DNA of 56,879 nucleotides from an uncultured Pleomorphomonas sp. (GTDB lineage Bacteria > Pseudomonadota > Alphaproteobacteria > Rhizobiales > Pleomorphomonadaceae), in the NCBI GenBank assembly GCA_937868725.1, contig CALMMQ010000099.1, forward strand, positions 1-56,879, written 5' to 3'. Within the stretch, counting starts at the first letter, position 1; the number at the start of each line of letters is the position of its first letter. The notes beneath the pieces are model-generated. The model saw only the letters and a list, made by a program, of their open reading frames with translations, made no database searches and was not told the origin of the DNA. Positions 48,049 through 56,879 of the stretch are shown here, piece by piece. Both the position numbers and the translations under genes were made by a program.

Positions 48049-48750
48049 CTAGCGCGTCATGTCGAACAGCAGCACTTCGGCGTCGGCCGAGGCGCCGGTG
48101 AGCGTGATGTCGCCGCCATCGAAGGCCACGCCGTCACCACGCTCCACCGCGTCGCCGTTGACCACGACGCGGCCGTTAACCACCTGCAGCCAGCCGATGC
48201 GGCCCTTGGCCAGCGTATGGCTGACGCTCGCCCCTTCGGACGGCAGGCTGGCGTAGAGGTCGGCATCCTGATGGATGGTGACCGAGCCGTCGCGGCCATC
48301 GCGTGAGGCGACGAGGCGCAAGCGGTCGCGCTTGTCGGCCGCCTCGAACCGCCGCTGCTCGTAGCCCGGCGTCAGGCCGGCCGTTTCCGGCAGGATCCAG
48401 ATCTGCAGGAAGCGGGTCGGCGTGTCGTCGCTGTCGTTGTACTCGCTGTGACGGATGCCGGTGCCGGCCGTCATGCGCTGCACGTCGCCCGGCACGATGA
48501 CCGAGCCGTTGCCGAGGCTGTCGCGGTGCGCCAGCGCCCCTTCCACCACGTAGGAGATGATCTCCATGTTGGCGTGCGGATGGGTGGCGAAGCCGCCGCC
48601 GCCGGCGACGATGTCGTCGTTGATGACCCGCAGCGGTCCGAAGCCCATGAAGCGGGGATCGTAGTAATGGCCGAACGAGAAGCTGTGGTTGCTGTCGAGC
48701 CAATCGATGCGCGTATGGCCGCGATCGGCGGCCTTGCGGATGCTGTGCAT
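48049..48750 (-). CDS. Pirin family protein (YhhW-like)
   Basis: A bicupin of 233 residues. The metal-binding N-terminal cupin shows FATHPHANMEIISYVVEGALAH with the His/His/Glu ligand set and the typical GIRHSEYN segment. Some members oxidise quercetin; others are regulators, so the role is open. Start ATG at 48750 follows AGGAG. Monocistronic, with its stop codon inside or beside a RIME-like repeat. Confidence 0.92.
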   Translation of the reverse strand: MHSIRKAADRGHTRIDWLDSNHSFSFGHYYDPRFMGFGPLRVINDDIVAGGGGFATHPHANMEIISYVVEGALAHRDSLGNGSVIVPGDVQRMTAGTGIRHSEYNDSDDTPTRFLQIWILPETAGLTPGYEQRRFEAADKRDRLRLVASRDGRDGSVTIHQDADLYASLPSEGASVSHTLAKGRIGWLQVVNGRVVVNGDAVERGDGVAFDGGDITLTGASADAEVLLFDMTR

Positions 48751-48921
48751 TCTGAGGTCTCCTGCGGCGCCCCGCCCGGGCGGACAACCGCCCCGGCCGC
48801 GCCGTTTCATGGACCCAAGATAAGCATCGCGACGGCATCCGTCAGGACCGCCGGTGGCGACCGGACCGTGCTCTGAGCGTGAACAATCGCTACGGCAAGG
48901 CCGACACCGGCCGGCCATTGA

Positions 48922-50409
48922 TCAGCGTTCGACGATCAGCTTGACGCGCGCGCCGACGCGCGGCTCCTCGTTGGCCCCGAGGCCGTTGAGGGCGCGGAAC
49001 AGCACCACTGCCCGGTCGACCGAGGCCATCGAGCGCGCCATGGCCTCGGCGGTGTCGCCGGGACCGACGGTGGCCAGGCGCACGCGCAGCGGCGTCAGGT
49101 CCGACTTCTCCCGCTCGGTCAGCGCCCGGAACGACATGACCGTCGCCTGGAAGGCGGCGTCGAGCGCCGTGGCATCGCCCCGGGTGGCGAACAGGAAGCG
49201 GAAGGCCTGATCGCCGAAGCGCAGCACGGCGATGCGGTAGCTGAAGCCGCGCGCCTCGGCCGCCGCCGTCGCCGCCGGCAGGCCATTGAGCGAGGTGGTG
49301 CGGATCGACGACCGGTCGAGGCCATTGACCCAGCCCGACGTCAGATAGGAGACGAGATCGGACCCCGCGGCAACATCGGCGCCGTCGAATCGCATGGCGA
49401 TGCCGTCGGGGTTGGTGGCCAGCACCGCCTTGGAGGTGTTGTCGATGACGAAACCGCCGGGAACGGCGAAGCCGAAGCCCAGCTTGGCGTGCAGGAACTC
49501 GCGGCCGCGCACATAGCCCTCGGCCGGATCATCGCCCCACATCAGCCCGTCGATGCGGGCGAGGTAGCCGTCGCGGTCGGTTTCGCCGCCGACGACGCCG
49601 GTGCTGGCGGCCACGGCCTGCGCCTGGGCCAGCCGTTCCGGCGTCGAGGGGTGCGAGGACAGGAAATCGGTACCGCCGGCGTCGTCCTCGGGCAGGCCGT
49701 TCTTCCAGGCAGCCAGGCGGGCCATCGACGTCAGGAAGCGCGGCGCCGCGAACGGATCGTAGCCGGCCTTGGCCAGCGTGGCGATGCCGATGCGGTCGGC
49801 TTCGAGCTCCTGGATCTGCGAGAAGCGGGCCAGCGACACCTGCGTCGAGGTCAGGGCCACGCGCTGGGCCGCCGGGTCCTGCACGACGTTCTGCACGGCC
49901 TGTTCGGCCACGGCCGCCGACTCGGCGCGCTGGGCGCGCAGATAGGCGTGGCGGGCCGTGACGTGCGCCATCTCGTGGGCGATCACCGCCGCCACTTCGG
50001 CGCTGTCGTCGGCCAGCGCCAGCAGGCCGCGCGTCACGTAGACGTAACCGCCGGGCAGCGCGAAGGCGTTGACGGCGGGCGAATTGAGAATGGTCAGGCG
50101 ATAGCCGCGCCAGGGTTCCTGGCTGGCCGCCACCAGACGACCGACGATGCGGGCGACCGCCAGCTCGACGTCGCGGTTCTGATAGGTACCGCCAAAGGCG
50201 GCGACGATCTTGGGGTGCTCGCGCTCGGCGATCTCCACCTCGTGCGGGTCGACGCGCTGCTCGGCCGTGGCACTGCCGGCCGGCCGGATGGTCGGCTCGC
50301 TGCCGTCGAGCGAACCGGCGCAAGCCGCAAGTACCGCTGCCAGCGCCAATCCTGTCAGGCGCCAGAGACCCCGCCGTTGCGACCCGCCGCACTTTTCGAC
50401 CACGACCAT
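48922..50409 (-). CDS. M48 family metalloprotease lipoprotein (BepA-like)
   Basis: Periplasmic zinc protease of 495 residues, lipid-anchored (lipobox LAAC, Cys30). The zinc motif HEMAH is at 145-149 and the third ligand Glu is in FSQIQELEADRIG. Instead of the TPR repeats of BepA, the C-terminal half is a different domain ending in a LysM-like stretch (TVGPGDTAEAMARSM ... RVGARVKLIV). Probably involved in outer-membrane protein quality control. Confidence 0.9.
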   Translation of the reverse strand: MVVVEKCGGSQRRGLWRLTGLALAAVLAACAGSLDGSEPTIRPAGSATAEQRVDPHEVEIAEREHPKIVAAFGGTYQNRDVELAVARIVGRLVAASQEPWRGYRLTILNSPAVNAFALPGGYVYVTRGLLALADDSAEVAAVIAHEMAHVTARHAYLRAQRAESAAVAEQAVQNVVQDPAAQRVALTSTQVSLARFSQIQELEADRIGIATLAKAGYDPFAAPRFLTSMARLAAWKNGLPEDDAGGTDFLSSHPSTPERLAQAQAVAASTGVVGGETDRDGYLARIDGLMWGDDPAEGYVRGREFLHAKLGFGFAVPGGFVIDNTSKAVLATNPDGIAMRFDGADVAAGSDLVSYLTSGWVNGLDRSSIRTTSLNGLPAATAAAEARGFSYRIAVLRFGDQAFRFLFATRGDATALDAAFQATVMSFRALTEREKSDLTPLRVRLATVGPGDTAEAMARSMASVDRAVVLFRALNGLGANEEPRVGARVKLIVER

Positions 50410-50420
50410 GCTACCTCGTC

Positions 50421-51233
50421 TCACCACCGACCATCGTCCCACAGCGCCAGCGCCGATGCCGCCGGCAGTTGCAGCAGCGGGCCATCACGATCCTCGACCC
50501 AGCCGCGCGCCTCGACCACCACCCCGACCAGACCGTCGGCGCGCCGCCCGCTGGCGGCAAGGTCGGCGGCAATCCGGTCATCGAGCCGCACCGTCATGTC
50601 CGTCCGCCGGTCGCGACCAAAGTTCAGATAGGTTGTCCGGCCCGACCGTCCAACCGACACTATGCGCCCGCGCAACACGAGAAAATCCGGCAATGACGGC
50701 GTTTCCGTGCCATCGTCGACAATGAGCCGGGTGGGCGTCGCCCAAATACCACGTTTTCCGCGCCGTGCGAGGGACTCGCTGGCGGAAAATGTCGAAGCGC
50801 AGGCTGCAAGCGTACCGTCGGAGACGGCAAGCCCCGCCTCCAGCAGCTCCTGTTGCAGCAGGCGGCCGTCCGGCAGGCCCACCAGGGCAACAAGGCGGCG
50901 GCGGCGATCGAGCTCGATCTTGTCGGCCATGAGACGCAATGCCGTGCCAACATGGGCGGCGGCCAGACGGTCGAAACCGCGCCGATCATCGACGCCGAGG
51001 CCGCGCGGCACGATGATGCCGGCCAGCCCGACGCCAGTTGCCGTCCCGACGGGCGCTGCCAGCCTCAGCCATGGCCGGCCGCTGCCGACCGGCACCGCCG
51101 CCGCCGCGATCACGCCGCGGCCAACGTCGGCGGCGCCACAGCCAGCCTCATCGGCGGTCACCGGCGGCGTGGCGCCAGCCAGCGCCCCAAGGGCGAGACC
51201 CAACAACCAGCGACAGCGACGGCACGGCGCCAT
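50421..51233 (-). CDS. Degenerate thermonuclease (SNase)-like exported protein
   Basis: A 270-residue protein with a signal peptide (CRRCRWLLGLALGALAGATPPVTA). It retains the fold-like segment RRRLVALVGLPDGRLLQQELLEAGLAV, typical of the staphylococcal nuclease family (GR..LQ.ELL..GLA). The usual DGDT and LAGIDAPE catalytic motifs are replaced (VGSGRPWLRL; VGLAGIIVPRG), so it is likely inactive as a nuclease. Start ATG at 51233 with GGGGG upstream. Adjacent to the M48 gene by 11 bp and probably co-transcribed. Confidence 0.75.
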   Translation of the reverse strand: MAPCRRCRWLLGLALGALAGATPPVTADEAGCGAADVGRGVIAAAAVPVGSGRPWLRLAAPVGTATGVGLAGIIVPRGLGVDDRRGFDRLAAAHVGTALRLMADKIELDRRRRLVALVGLPDGRLLQQELLEAGLAVSDGTLAACASTFSASESLARRGKRGIWATPTRLIVDDGTETPSLPDFLVLRGRIVSVGRSGRTTYLNFGRDRRTDMTVRLDDRIAADLAASGRRADGLVGVVVEARGWVEDRDGPLLQLPAASALALWDDGRW

Positions 51234-51504
51234 GTCACCCCCTGAGGCCAGGCATCCCCGACAACCCGACGTCGCTGGCTTCGCCACCAGCCTTGGCCAT
51301 CAGAGCGCCGCGTGCAAGCGAAAAAGACACCAGCGGGTGGTGTGACCACCACGCCCGGCCGCCGCCGCTGCCCCCGCTGTGGCGGCGCCGCATCGCCATC
51401 GCCCCCGGCAACCGCCATGACCAGACCGATGACCGCGAAAGGGGCTGTTCTTCCCCGGCGCGATTTGCTATCTGCCCCGGTAGGCCGCGCGACGGCCGCC
51501 GTGC

Positions 51505-51581
<77 letters not shown>

Positions 51582-51595
51582 CCCTTCAAAAGCGA

Positions 51596-52573
51596 TCAGT
51601 CGGCGGCGAGGATGGCGGCGAGCCGCCGGGTCCACTGCCGGGCACCGTTTTCATTGAGATGGGCGAAGTCGACAAACAGCGCATCGCCGAACTCGCCCGG
51701 CGGCGGCATTTCGACCAGTCGACACTGAGGTCGGACGCAGATGCCGGCAACGGCCTGCTGCCACGCCCGCACCTTGTCGCGTCCGAGCACGGGGACCACC
51801 GGCGCACGCATCGGCGTCTCGGCAACCACGAGCCGGATGCCGTCCGTGTCGGCCAGCCTGACCAGGTCGCCGAAGGCGCGTAGCGAGCCGTCGTTAATGC
51901 GTACCGAAGTGAACCGGTAGCCTTCCCAGCGGCGAACGTCGATCTGGAAGTGGTCCGCCGCCAGCATGACCGAACCGGCGGCGTCGAAATCCAGCGTCTG
52001 GTAGACCGATCGCCCCTTGCGTAGCCGCCCGCGCGCTTTGCCGTAGTCGTGGATCAGGTCGTAAGGATCGGTTTCGGCCAGATAGTCGAGCACCCCGCCC
52101 GCTTCCGGCCGAGCGAGATAGGCGGCAATGCCGGCGAAATCGATGTCGCTACCGGCGTCCGCGGGTTCGAAGTCGCCGAAATAGACGGGATAGATGATCG
52201 TTGTCGGCTTGCAGCGCGGCAGGATGGTCTCGAGCAGGCGCAACGTCTGCGGCACGCCGAGCGCCCAGGCACCGGCGTTCGTCACGTTCTTGAGGCCGAT
52301 GGCTTCAAGCTCGCGGTAGTTGACGCTGTTGAGGGCCATCGACGATCCGATGACCAGCGTATCGCAATGTCCGTCGGCGAAACGCCGCTGCAGCCAGCGG
52401 ACCTTCTCGTTGAGGGCAATGTTGACGGAAAAACGCAACGCCGGCAAGTGGTTGCGATTAACGATCACGAAGCCCAGAAACAGGCCGATCATGATGATAT
52501 TGGCCAGGGCAAAGCCGCCGAGGAACTTGAGCCAGAGTCGTTTGCTGCCTGTCATCGCCTGTCGCCAATCCAT
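51596..52573 (-). CDS. SGNH/DltD-like O-acyltransferase partner protein
   Basis: A 325-residue membrane-anchored protein: one N-terminal helix (about 18-38), then an SGNH-type domain with nucleophile motif VIGSSMALNS (Ser about 77-78) and a late D..H pair in DFAHLNENG. Pairing with an MBOAT gene directly upstream (32 bp gap) is typical of O-acetylation of secreted or cell-wall polysaccharides (compare AlgI with AlgJ/X, DltB with DltD). The start is uncertain between ATG 52573 and ATG 52555. Confidence 0.82.
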   Translation of the reverse strand: MDWRQAMTGSKRLWLKFLGGFALANIIMIGLFLGFVIVNRNHLPALRFSVNIALNEKVRWLQRRFADGHCDTLVIGSSMALNSVNYRELEAIGLKNVTNAGAWALGVPQTLRLLETILPRCKPTTIIYPVYFGDFEPADAGSDIDFAGIAAYLARPEAGGVLDYLAETDPYDLIHDYGKARGRLRKGRSVYQTLDFDAAGSVMLAADHFQIDVRRWEGYRFTSVRINDGSLRAFGDLVRLADTDGIRLVVAETPMRAPVVPVLGRDKVRAWQQAVAGICVRPQCRLVEMPPPGEFGDALFVDFAHLNENGARQWTRRLAAILAAD

Positions 52574-52605
52574 TCGGGAGCCGCGTCCATGTCGAGGTCC
52601 GCCCG

Positions 52606-54177
52606 CTAAAACTGGAAATAGAGAAACTCCGCTTTGCGCCGCAGCAGCGTCAGGCAGACGAAGAACGCCAGCCCCAGGACCAGCCCGCCGAGCCCGAAGC
52701 CGGCGGCGACCAGACCGTCGCGCCGGAGCAGGCAGTCGAACCGGCCACCCGGTGCCGGCGGCACGCCCGTGGCCAGGCGCGACACGAAAGCGGCGATCTG
52801 TTGCGAGTTCGGCAAGGCGATCACCGCCAGCGCCATCGCCGCCATGCGCATGAACCGGCTCGGCGAGATCATGTCCTGTCCGGCCACCCGAAAGGCTGCG
52901 TCGCTGAACGCCACGCCGTGGACCGACACCCATTGTCCGACCGGACCGAGAGCGTCGCCCCAGGCAGTCGGCAGCACCCGGCCCGACACCCCCGCCATGG
53001 CCGACAGCACGGTGATCGCCTCCGACCAGTTGCGCGCCCGGAAGAATACCCAGGCGACCATAACCGCCAGGAAGGTCAGCACCCAGCCGAGCAGGCGTGC
53101 CGTTCGCGACGGCGGCGGCGGCCGCAGCCGCCGCCAGCCATGATTGACGACGAGATAGAGGCCGTGCAGACCACCCCAGACGACATAGGTCCAGTTGGCG
53201 CCATGCCAGAGGCCGCCGAGTACCATGGTCAGCATCAGATTGACATAGCGGCGCGTTTCGCCGCGGCGGTTGCCGCCCAACGCGAAATAGAGGTAGTCGC
53301 GCAGGAACTGCGACAGCGACATGTGCCAGCGGCGCCAGAAGTCGATGATGTTCGTGGCCTTGTAGGGCGAGTTGAAGTTGAACGGCAGGGTGATGCCGAA
53401 CATCTTCGAAATGCCAACCGCCATGTCGGAATAGCCCGAAAAATCGAAATAGATCTGGAAGGTATAGGCCGCCGCCCCGATCCAGGCCGCCAGAATGGGC
53501 GGCGCATCGCCGGCGGTGACGCGATCGAACAGGCCGGCAGCAAACGGGGAGAAGGGATCGGCGATGACAATCTTCTTGAACAGGCCGATGACGAAGAACA
53601 CCAGGCCGATGGCAAACGACTCGATGTTGAAGCGGTAGGTCGCCTTGTCGGCGAACTGCGGCATCATCTGCTTGTGGTGAAGCACCGGACCGGCGATCAG
53701 GTGCGGAAAATAGGTCACGAACAGCACGTAGCGGAAGAAGTTCCGCTCATCGGTGATCCGCCGCCAAGCGTCGACCAGAAAGGCAATCTGGGTGAACGTG
53801 AAGAACGAAATGCCGATGGGCAAGACGATGTTCAGGGCGGGCAGGCCTGGAAACAGCGTGTCGAGGTTCGCGGCAAAGAAGTTGTAGTACTTGAACCACC
53901 CGAGAACACCAAGGTCGGTGGCGATCGCGCCAATCAGTACCGCCTTGCCGCGCCACTCACCCTGCCAGCGCAAGATCAGCCGCGCGGCGGCATAGTTGCC
54001 AGCGATCGAACCGACTAGCAACGGCAGGAAGTCGATCTTCCAGTAGCCGTAGAACCCCAACGATGCGGCGATGAGGACCAGGATCGCCCCCTGGTGGCTG
54101 TACCGCCCTGCTGCAAAAAACAGTATCAGGACGCACGGCAGAAACACGGCAATGAACGGAAACGAATTGAAGAGCAC
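52606..54177 (-). CDS. MBOAT family O-acyltransferase
   Basis: Polytopic inner-membrane acyltransferase of 523 residues, related to AlgI and DltB. The catalytic His is in LGGLWHGANWTYVVWG (about 325); a second family motif is FWRRWHMSLSQFLRDYLY (about 280-296). GTG at 54177 (LFNSFPFIAVFLP) follows AAAGGGC and matches the family start; an earlier GTG at 54192 is possible. It probably transfers acyl groups across the membrane to the SGNH protein encoded next. Confidence 0.93.
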   Translation of the reverse strand: MLFNSFPFIAVFLPCVLILFFAAGRYSHQGAILVLIAASLGFYGYWKIDFLPLLVGSIAGNYAAARLILRWQGEWRGKAVLIGAIATDLGVLGWFKYYNFFAANLDTLFPGLPALNIVLPIGISFFTFTQIAFLVDAWRRITDERNFFRYVLFVTYFPHLIAGPVLHHKQMMPQFADKATYRFNIESFAIGLVFFVIGLFKKIVIADPFSPFAAGLFDRVTAGDAPPILAAWIGAAAYTFQIYFDFSGYSDMAVGISKMFGITLPFNFNSPYKATNIIDFWRRWHMSLSQFLRDYLYFALGGNRRGETRRYVNLMLTMVLGGLWHGANWTYVVWGGLHGLYLVVNHGWRRLRPPPPSRTARLLGWVLTFLAVMVAWVFFRARNWSEAITVLSAMAGVSGRVLPTAWGDALGPVGQWVSVHGVAFSDAAFRVAGQDMISPSRFMRMAAMALAVIALPNSQQIAAFVSRLATGVPPAPGGRFDCLLRRDGLVAAGFGLGGLVLGLAFFVCLTLLRRKAEFLYFQF

Positions 54178-54435
54178 AATGCGCCCTTTCACATATGGTA
54201 TTGCTCAAGATCAGCTGCAGCATTGACTTGGGAACGGCAACCTGTTCTCCGACCCGTCCGGTCGGCGTGCCGCGCAAGATACCGTTCAGAAACAGGCGAT
54301 CTGGATACGATGGATGGGGTCAAATCGCAACAGCCCCCCGGTCGTCCCCCACCAACCGTGCCTACGATCGGACCGGCCGGCGGTGTAGACTGGACGCGTC
54401 GGGACGAATCGCCCCAGACCGTGCCGGAGCCGAAC

Positions 54436-56823
54436 ATGCGCGCTACATCTGTCGTCTTTCCGCCCCATCCGCGTGAGCCCGGCGCCGCGCCGGAAACGGT
54501 GCGCGTTGAAGTCGAACCCACGACTGCCGGCGGCCGCCGCTATCGCCTTACCACCACGGCCCGCCAGCGCGCCGACGGTCCCCAGGCCCGCGCGCTCGAG
54601 GAAGCGGCCACCGATCTCCGCGCCCGCACCGACAATCCGCTGTTTGACGCCCTGCTTGCCGTCGCCGTCGACGACGCCCGCATCGACAGCGTCAGCGAGC
54701 TGCGCGACAGCGCCTACCGCTACGGCGCGCCGATCGCCTGCAACTGTTTCCAGGCCGGAGAAACCTGGACCTATGTCTGGACGCGCGACGTTGCCTACGC
54801 CATCGACCTCGGCCTGGCGGTCTTCGATCCGCCGCGCGCCGTGACGACGCTCGCCTTCAAGGTCAGCGACTTCCGCCCCGGCCTCACCCGGCCCGCCGAG
54901 CTGCCCGAGAACAGCCTGCAGATCGTCCAGGATACCGGTTCCGGCGGCTCGTGGCCGGTCAGTACCGACCGCGTCGCCTGGGCACTCGGCGCCGAGGCGC
55001 TGCTGGCCAGCCTCGACGGCCCGGCCCGCGCCGACTTCGCCGACCTCGCCTATCGCGCCCTGCGCGGCACGCTGGAGGCCGACCGCCTCGCCGCCTACGA
55101 CGGCGCCGACGGGCTCTATCGTGGCGAACTGTCGTTCCTCGACTGGCGCGACCAAACCTATGCGCCGTGGATCGTCGACGATCTGGCCAAGCTGGCCAGC
55201 AGCAAGGCGCTGTCGACCAATGTCTGCCACTATCGCGCCCTGCGTCTGGCGGCAACGCTGGCCGGCGAGCGCGGCGAGACGGTCATCGCCGACCGCTACA
55301 GTAGTTGGGCGGGGGCGCTGAAGGCGGCGATCAACGACCGCCTGTGGCTCGAGGACGCTGGCCTCTACGCTGCCATCACGGCGCCGGAAAGCCCCGGCGA
55401 GCCGCTCGGCAAGTTCGACATGCTGGGCGAAGCGCTGGCCATCGTCTCGGGCGTCGCCGACCCGCGGCAGGCCCGCTCGATCCTGGCCCGCTATCCCCAC
55501 AGTCGCTTCGGGCCTCCCGTCTACTATCCGCACCAGCCCGACGTCCGCGTCTACCACAATCGGGCGCTCTGGCCGTTCGTCACCGCCTACGAACTGATGG
55601 CCGCCGCCGCTGTCAAAGCGGTCGCCGCCGCCGACCATGCCTTCGACTCGCTGCTGCGCGCCAGCGCGCTGTCGCTCAACAACGCCGAGAACCACGAGTG
55701 GCTGACCGGCCGGACCGCGTTCGACGACGGCCCGGTCATCTCCTCGGTGCGGCAGCTGTGGTCGATCGGTGGCTATCTCGGCATGGTCGCGCACGTGCTG
55801 TTCGGTTACCGGCCGCGGCCGGGCGGCCTCGACATCGCCCCATTCCTGACCGCCCACATGCGCACCGTGCTCGGCGGCGACACGGCAACGCTGGCCGGGC
55901 TCGTTCATCACGGCCGCCCCCTGACCATCCGCCTGCGGCTGCCGCCCATCGCCACCGAGCCGGGCCATTACCCGCTGCGCGCGGTGCGGCTCAACGGCCG
56001 GCCGGCCGAAGCCGCCGTCAGCGATGCCGATCTTGGCGCCGACAATGTCCTCGAGCTGACGTTCGGTGCGCTTGTCGCCGATAGCGACGGACTGACCACG
56101 GTCGGCGACGACGTGCCGCTCACCTCGCACGACGATGCGGCCGTGTTCTCGCCGCGCGAGCCGGTCATTACCGACCTCGTGGTCAGCGACGGCCGGGTGC
56201 GACTCAACTTCGCCGGCCAGCCGCCGCTGTCGGGCCGGCAGGCGCCGCTGACCTTCTCCGTGCTGCGCGATGGCCGCTTGGCGGCCAGTGGCATCGACGG
56301 CGACGTCTGGTTCGATCCCGAGCCGCTGGTCGCCGGCCTCGCCCGCTCCTACCGCGTCATCGCCACCTTTTCGGCCTCCGGCAATGCCTCGCAACCGTCG
56401 CTGGCCGCCGTCCTCGACGAAGGCGCCGTCGCCTGGTTTGGCCAGGGCGGCGGGGCCGACCCGATCGCCATCTCCGTGCGCGCGGCCGGGCGCTACGCCC
56501 TCGGGCTCATCTACGCCAACCACCATTTCCACATCCAGACCGGCGTCACCAACTGCGTCAAGCGTCTGGTCCTCCGCCGCGCCGACGGTTCGGTGGTGGC
56601 AAAGGGCGTCGTGTCGATGCCGCACCTGACGCCGGTGACGCCGACGCGCCGGTCGACGGAGCTCGTCTGCGACCTCGCGGCCGGGCATTATCAACTCGCC
56701 GTCGACGACTTCTTCAACATGAGCTATCTGGCCGCCAACGCCAGCTACATCAGCCCGGGCGGCCTGACCGGGCCGCTCAACACCGCCGACATCCGCGCGG
56801 CGGAGCTGCGGCGTATCGGCTAG
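54436..56823 (+). CDS. Six-hairpin glycosidase-like (amylo-alpha-1,6-glucosidase-like) protein
   Basis: A 795-residue protein. The middle part resembles (alpha/alpha)6-barrel glycosidases of the glycogen debranching/glucoamylase type: GETWTYVWTRDVAYAIDLGLA, GGSWPVSTDRVAWALGAEALL, ELSFLDWRDQTYAPWI, NNAENHEWLTGR. The C-terminal third looks like beta-sandwich domains. No signal peptide is seen, so it may be cytoplasmic. ATG at 54436 has GGAG six bases upstream; an ATG at 54310 would add 42 Pro-rich residues. Substrate unknown. Its TAG stop begins a RIME-like repeat. Confidence 0.7.
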   Translation: MRATSVVFPPHPREPGAAPETVRVEVEPTTAGGRRYRLTTTARQRADGPQARALEEAATDLRARTDNPLFDALLAVAVDDARIDSVSELRDSAYRYGAPIACNCFQAGETWTYVWTRDVAYAIDLGLAVFDPPRAVTTLAFKVSDFRPGLTRPAELPENSLQIVQDTGSGGSWPVSTDRVAWALGAEALLASLDGPARADFADLAYRALRGTLEADRLAAYDGADGLYRGELSFLDWRDQTYAPWIVDDLAKLASSKALSTNVCHYRALRLAATLAGERGETVIADRYSSWAGALKAAINDRLWLEDAGLYAAITAPESPGEPLGKFDMLGEALAIVSGVADPRQARSILARYPHSRFGPPVYYPHQPDVRVYHNRALWPFVTAYELMAAAAVKAVAAADHAFDSLLRASALSLNNAENHEWLTGRTAFDDGPVISSVRQLWSIGGYLGMVAHVLFGYRPRPGGLDIAPFLTAHMRTVLGGDTATLAGLVHHGRPLTIRLRLPPIATEPGHYPLRAVRLNGRPAEAAVSDADLGADNVLELTFGALVADSDGLTTVGDDVPLTSHDDAAVFSPREPVITDLVVSDGRVRLNFAGQPPLSGRQAPLTFSVLRDGRLAASGIDGDVWFDPEPLVAGLARSYRVIATFSASGNASQPSLAAVLDEGAVAWFGQGGGADPIAISVRAAGRYALGLIYANHHFHIQTGVTNCVKRLVLRRADGSVVAKGVVSMPHLTPVTPTRRSTELVCDLAAGHYQLAVDDFFNMSYLAANASYISPGGLTGPLNTADIRAAELRRIG

Positions 56824-56879
56824 AGCGCTTTCCGACCTGATGGACTCATCAGGTCAACAAGAAATCGCTCCAGATTCAA
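56821..56879 (+). repeat. RIME-like repeat, copy E (cut by window edge)
   Basis: First half of the element: TAGAGCGCTTTCCGACCTGA, hairpin TGATGGACTCATCA, AAGAAATCGCTCCAGATTCAA. It starts with the stop codon of the glycosidase-like gene and runs off the window. Confidence 0.88.

Overview
The window is high-GC, densely packed chromosomal DNA from an alphaproteobacterium, most likely of the Hyphomicrobiales (Rhizobiales). This rests on gene content and order: argH-lptM-lysA, a TIGR02302-type membrane protein, DUF2794, DUF3108, BolA, a J-domain protein next to cobST, an Rsm22-family methyltransferase, a Suv3-like helicase followed by S4, FdxA and CarD genes, and RIME-like intergenic palindromes. 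The genus cannot be fixed from the sequence. Almost all of it is housekeeping chromosome; no prophage, transposase or CRISPR array is visible.

Layout. 1-3.6 kb (minus): urease operon ureD-ureA-ureB-[GIY-YIG ORF]-ureC, with ureC cut by the window edge. 3.6-7.3 kb: lysA, lptM and argH (minus), then a divergent TlpA-like thioredoxin. 7.3-10.2 kb (minus): a small unknown gene, a His-rich CobW-type GTPase and a D,D-carboxypeptidase. 10.4-15.7 kb (plus): TIGR02302 protein, then etfB-etfA-3-hydroxybutyryl-CoA dehydrogenase. 15.7-18.2 kb: a TusA-like protein with a small membrane protein, DUF2794, a GNAT acetyltransferase and a Bax inhibitor-1 protein. 18.3-22.3 kb: YbbP-YbbA ABC exporter divergent from tesA. 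22.3-26.2 kb (plus): DinB-family protein, aldo/keto reductase, YeiH-like transporter, LysR regulator. 26.3-30.5 kb (minus): L,D-transpeptidase, accA, xerD and a small membrane protein. 30.6-33.7 kb (plus): aroK-aroB-CorC with overlapping ends. 33.7-39.7 kb: bolA, then J-domain protein, cobS, cobT, a phytase-like esterase and Rsm22. 39.7-42.1 kb: a queuosine-precursor transporter and rpmB (minus), then DUF3108 (plus). 42.7-47.8 kb (plus): Suv3-like helicase, S4 protein, ferredoxin FdxA, CarD. 48.0-51.2 kb (minus): pirin, M48 protease, a degenerate SNase-like protein. 51.5 kb: tRNA-Arg(CCT). 51.6-56.8 kb: an SGNH/MBOAT polysaccharide-acylation pair (minus) and a six-hairpin glycosidase-like protein (plus).

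The most striking finding is in the urease operon. An AT-rich stretch of about 358 bp carrying a 100-codon GIY-YIG endonuclease-like gene lies between ureB and ureC. A 92-bp copy of the 3' end of ureB flanks it on each side; the copies differ at one synonymous base and lie exactly 450 bp apart. The upstream copy completes an intact ureB whose stop codon overlaps the GTG start of the nuclease gene (GTGA). The downstream copy is the displaced ureB end. This is the layout of a self-contained homing element that rebuilds the 3' end of its host gene. It resembles the endonuclease ORFs with duplicated gene ends known from fungal mitochondria, but sits in a bacterial operon.

A second theme is an interspersed palindromic repeat of about 115 bp, present five times (one cut by the window edge and one with its first half replaced by another palindrome). 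In four cases it touches a TAG stop codon. Start codons below were set from ribosome binding sites and family length; where they are uncertain this is stated.
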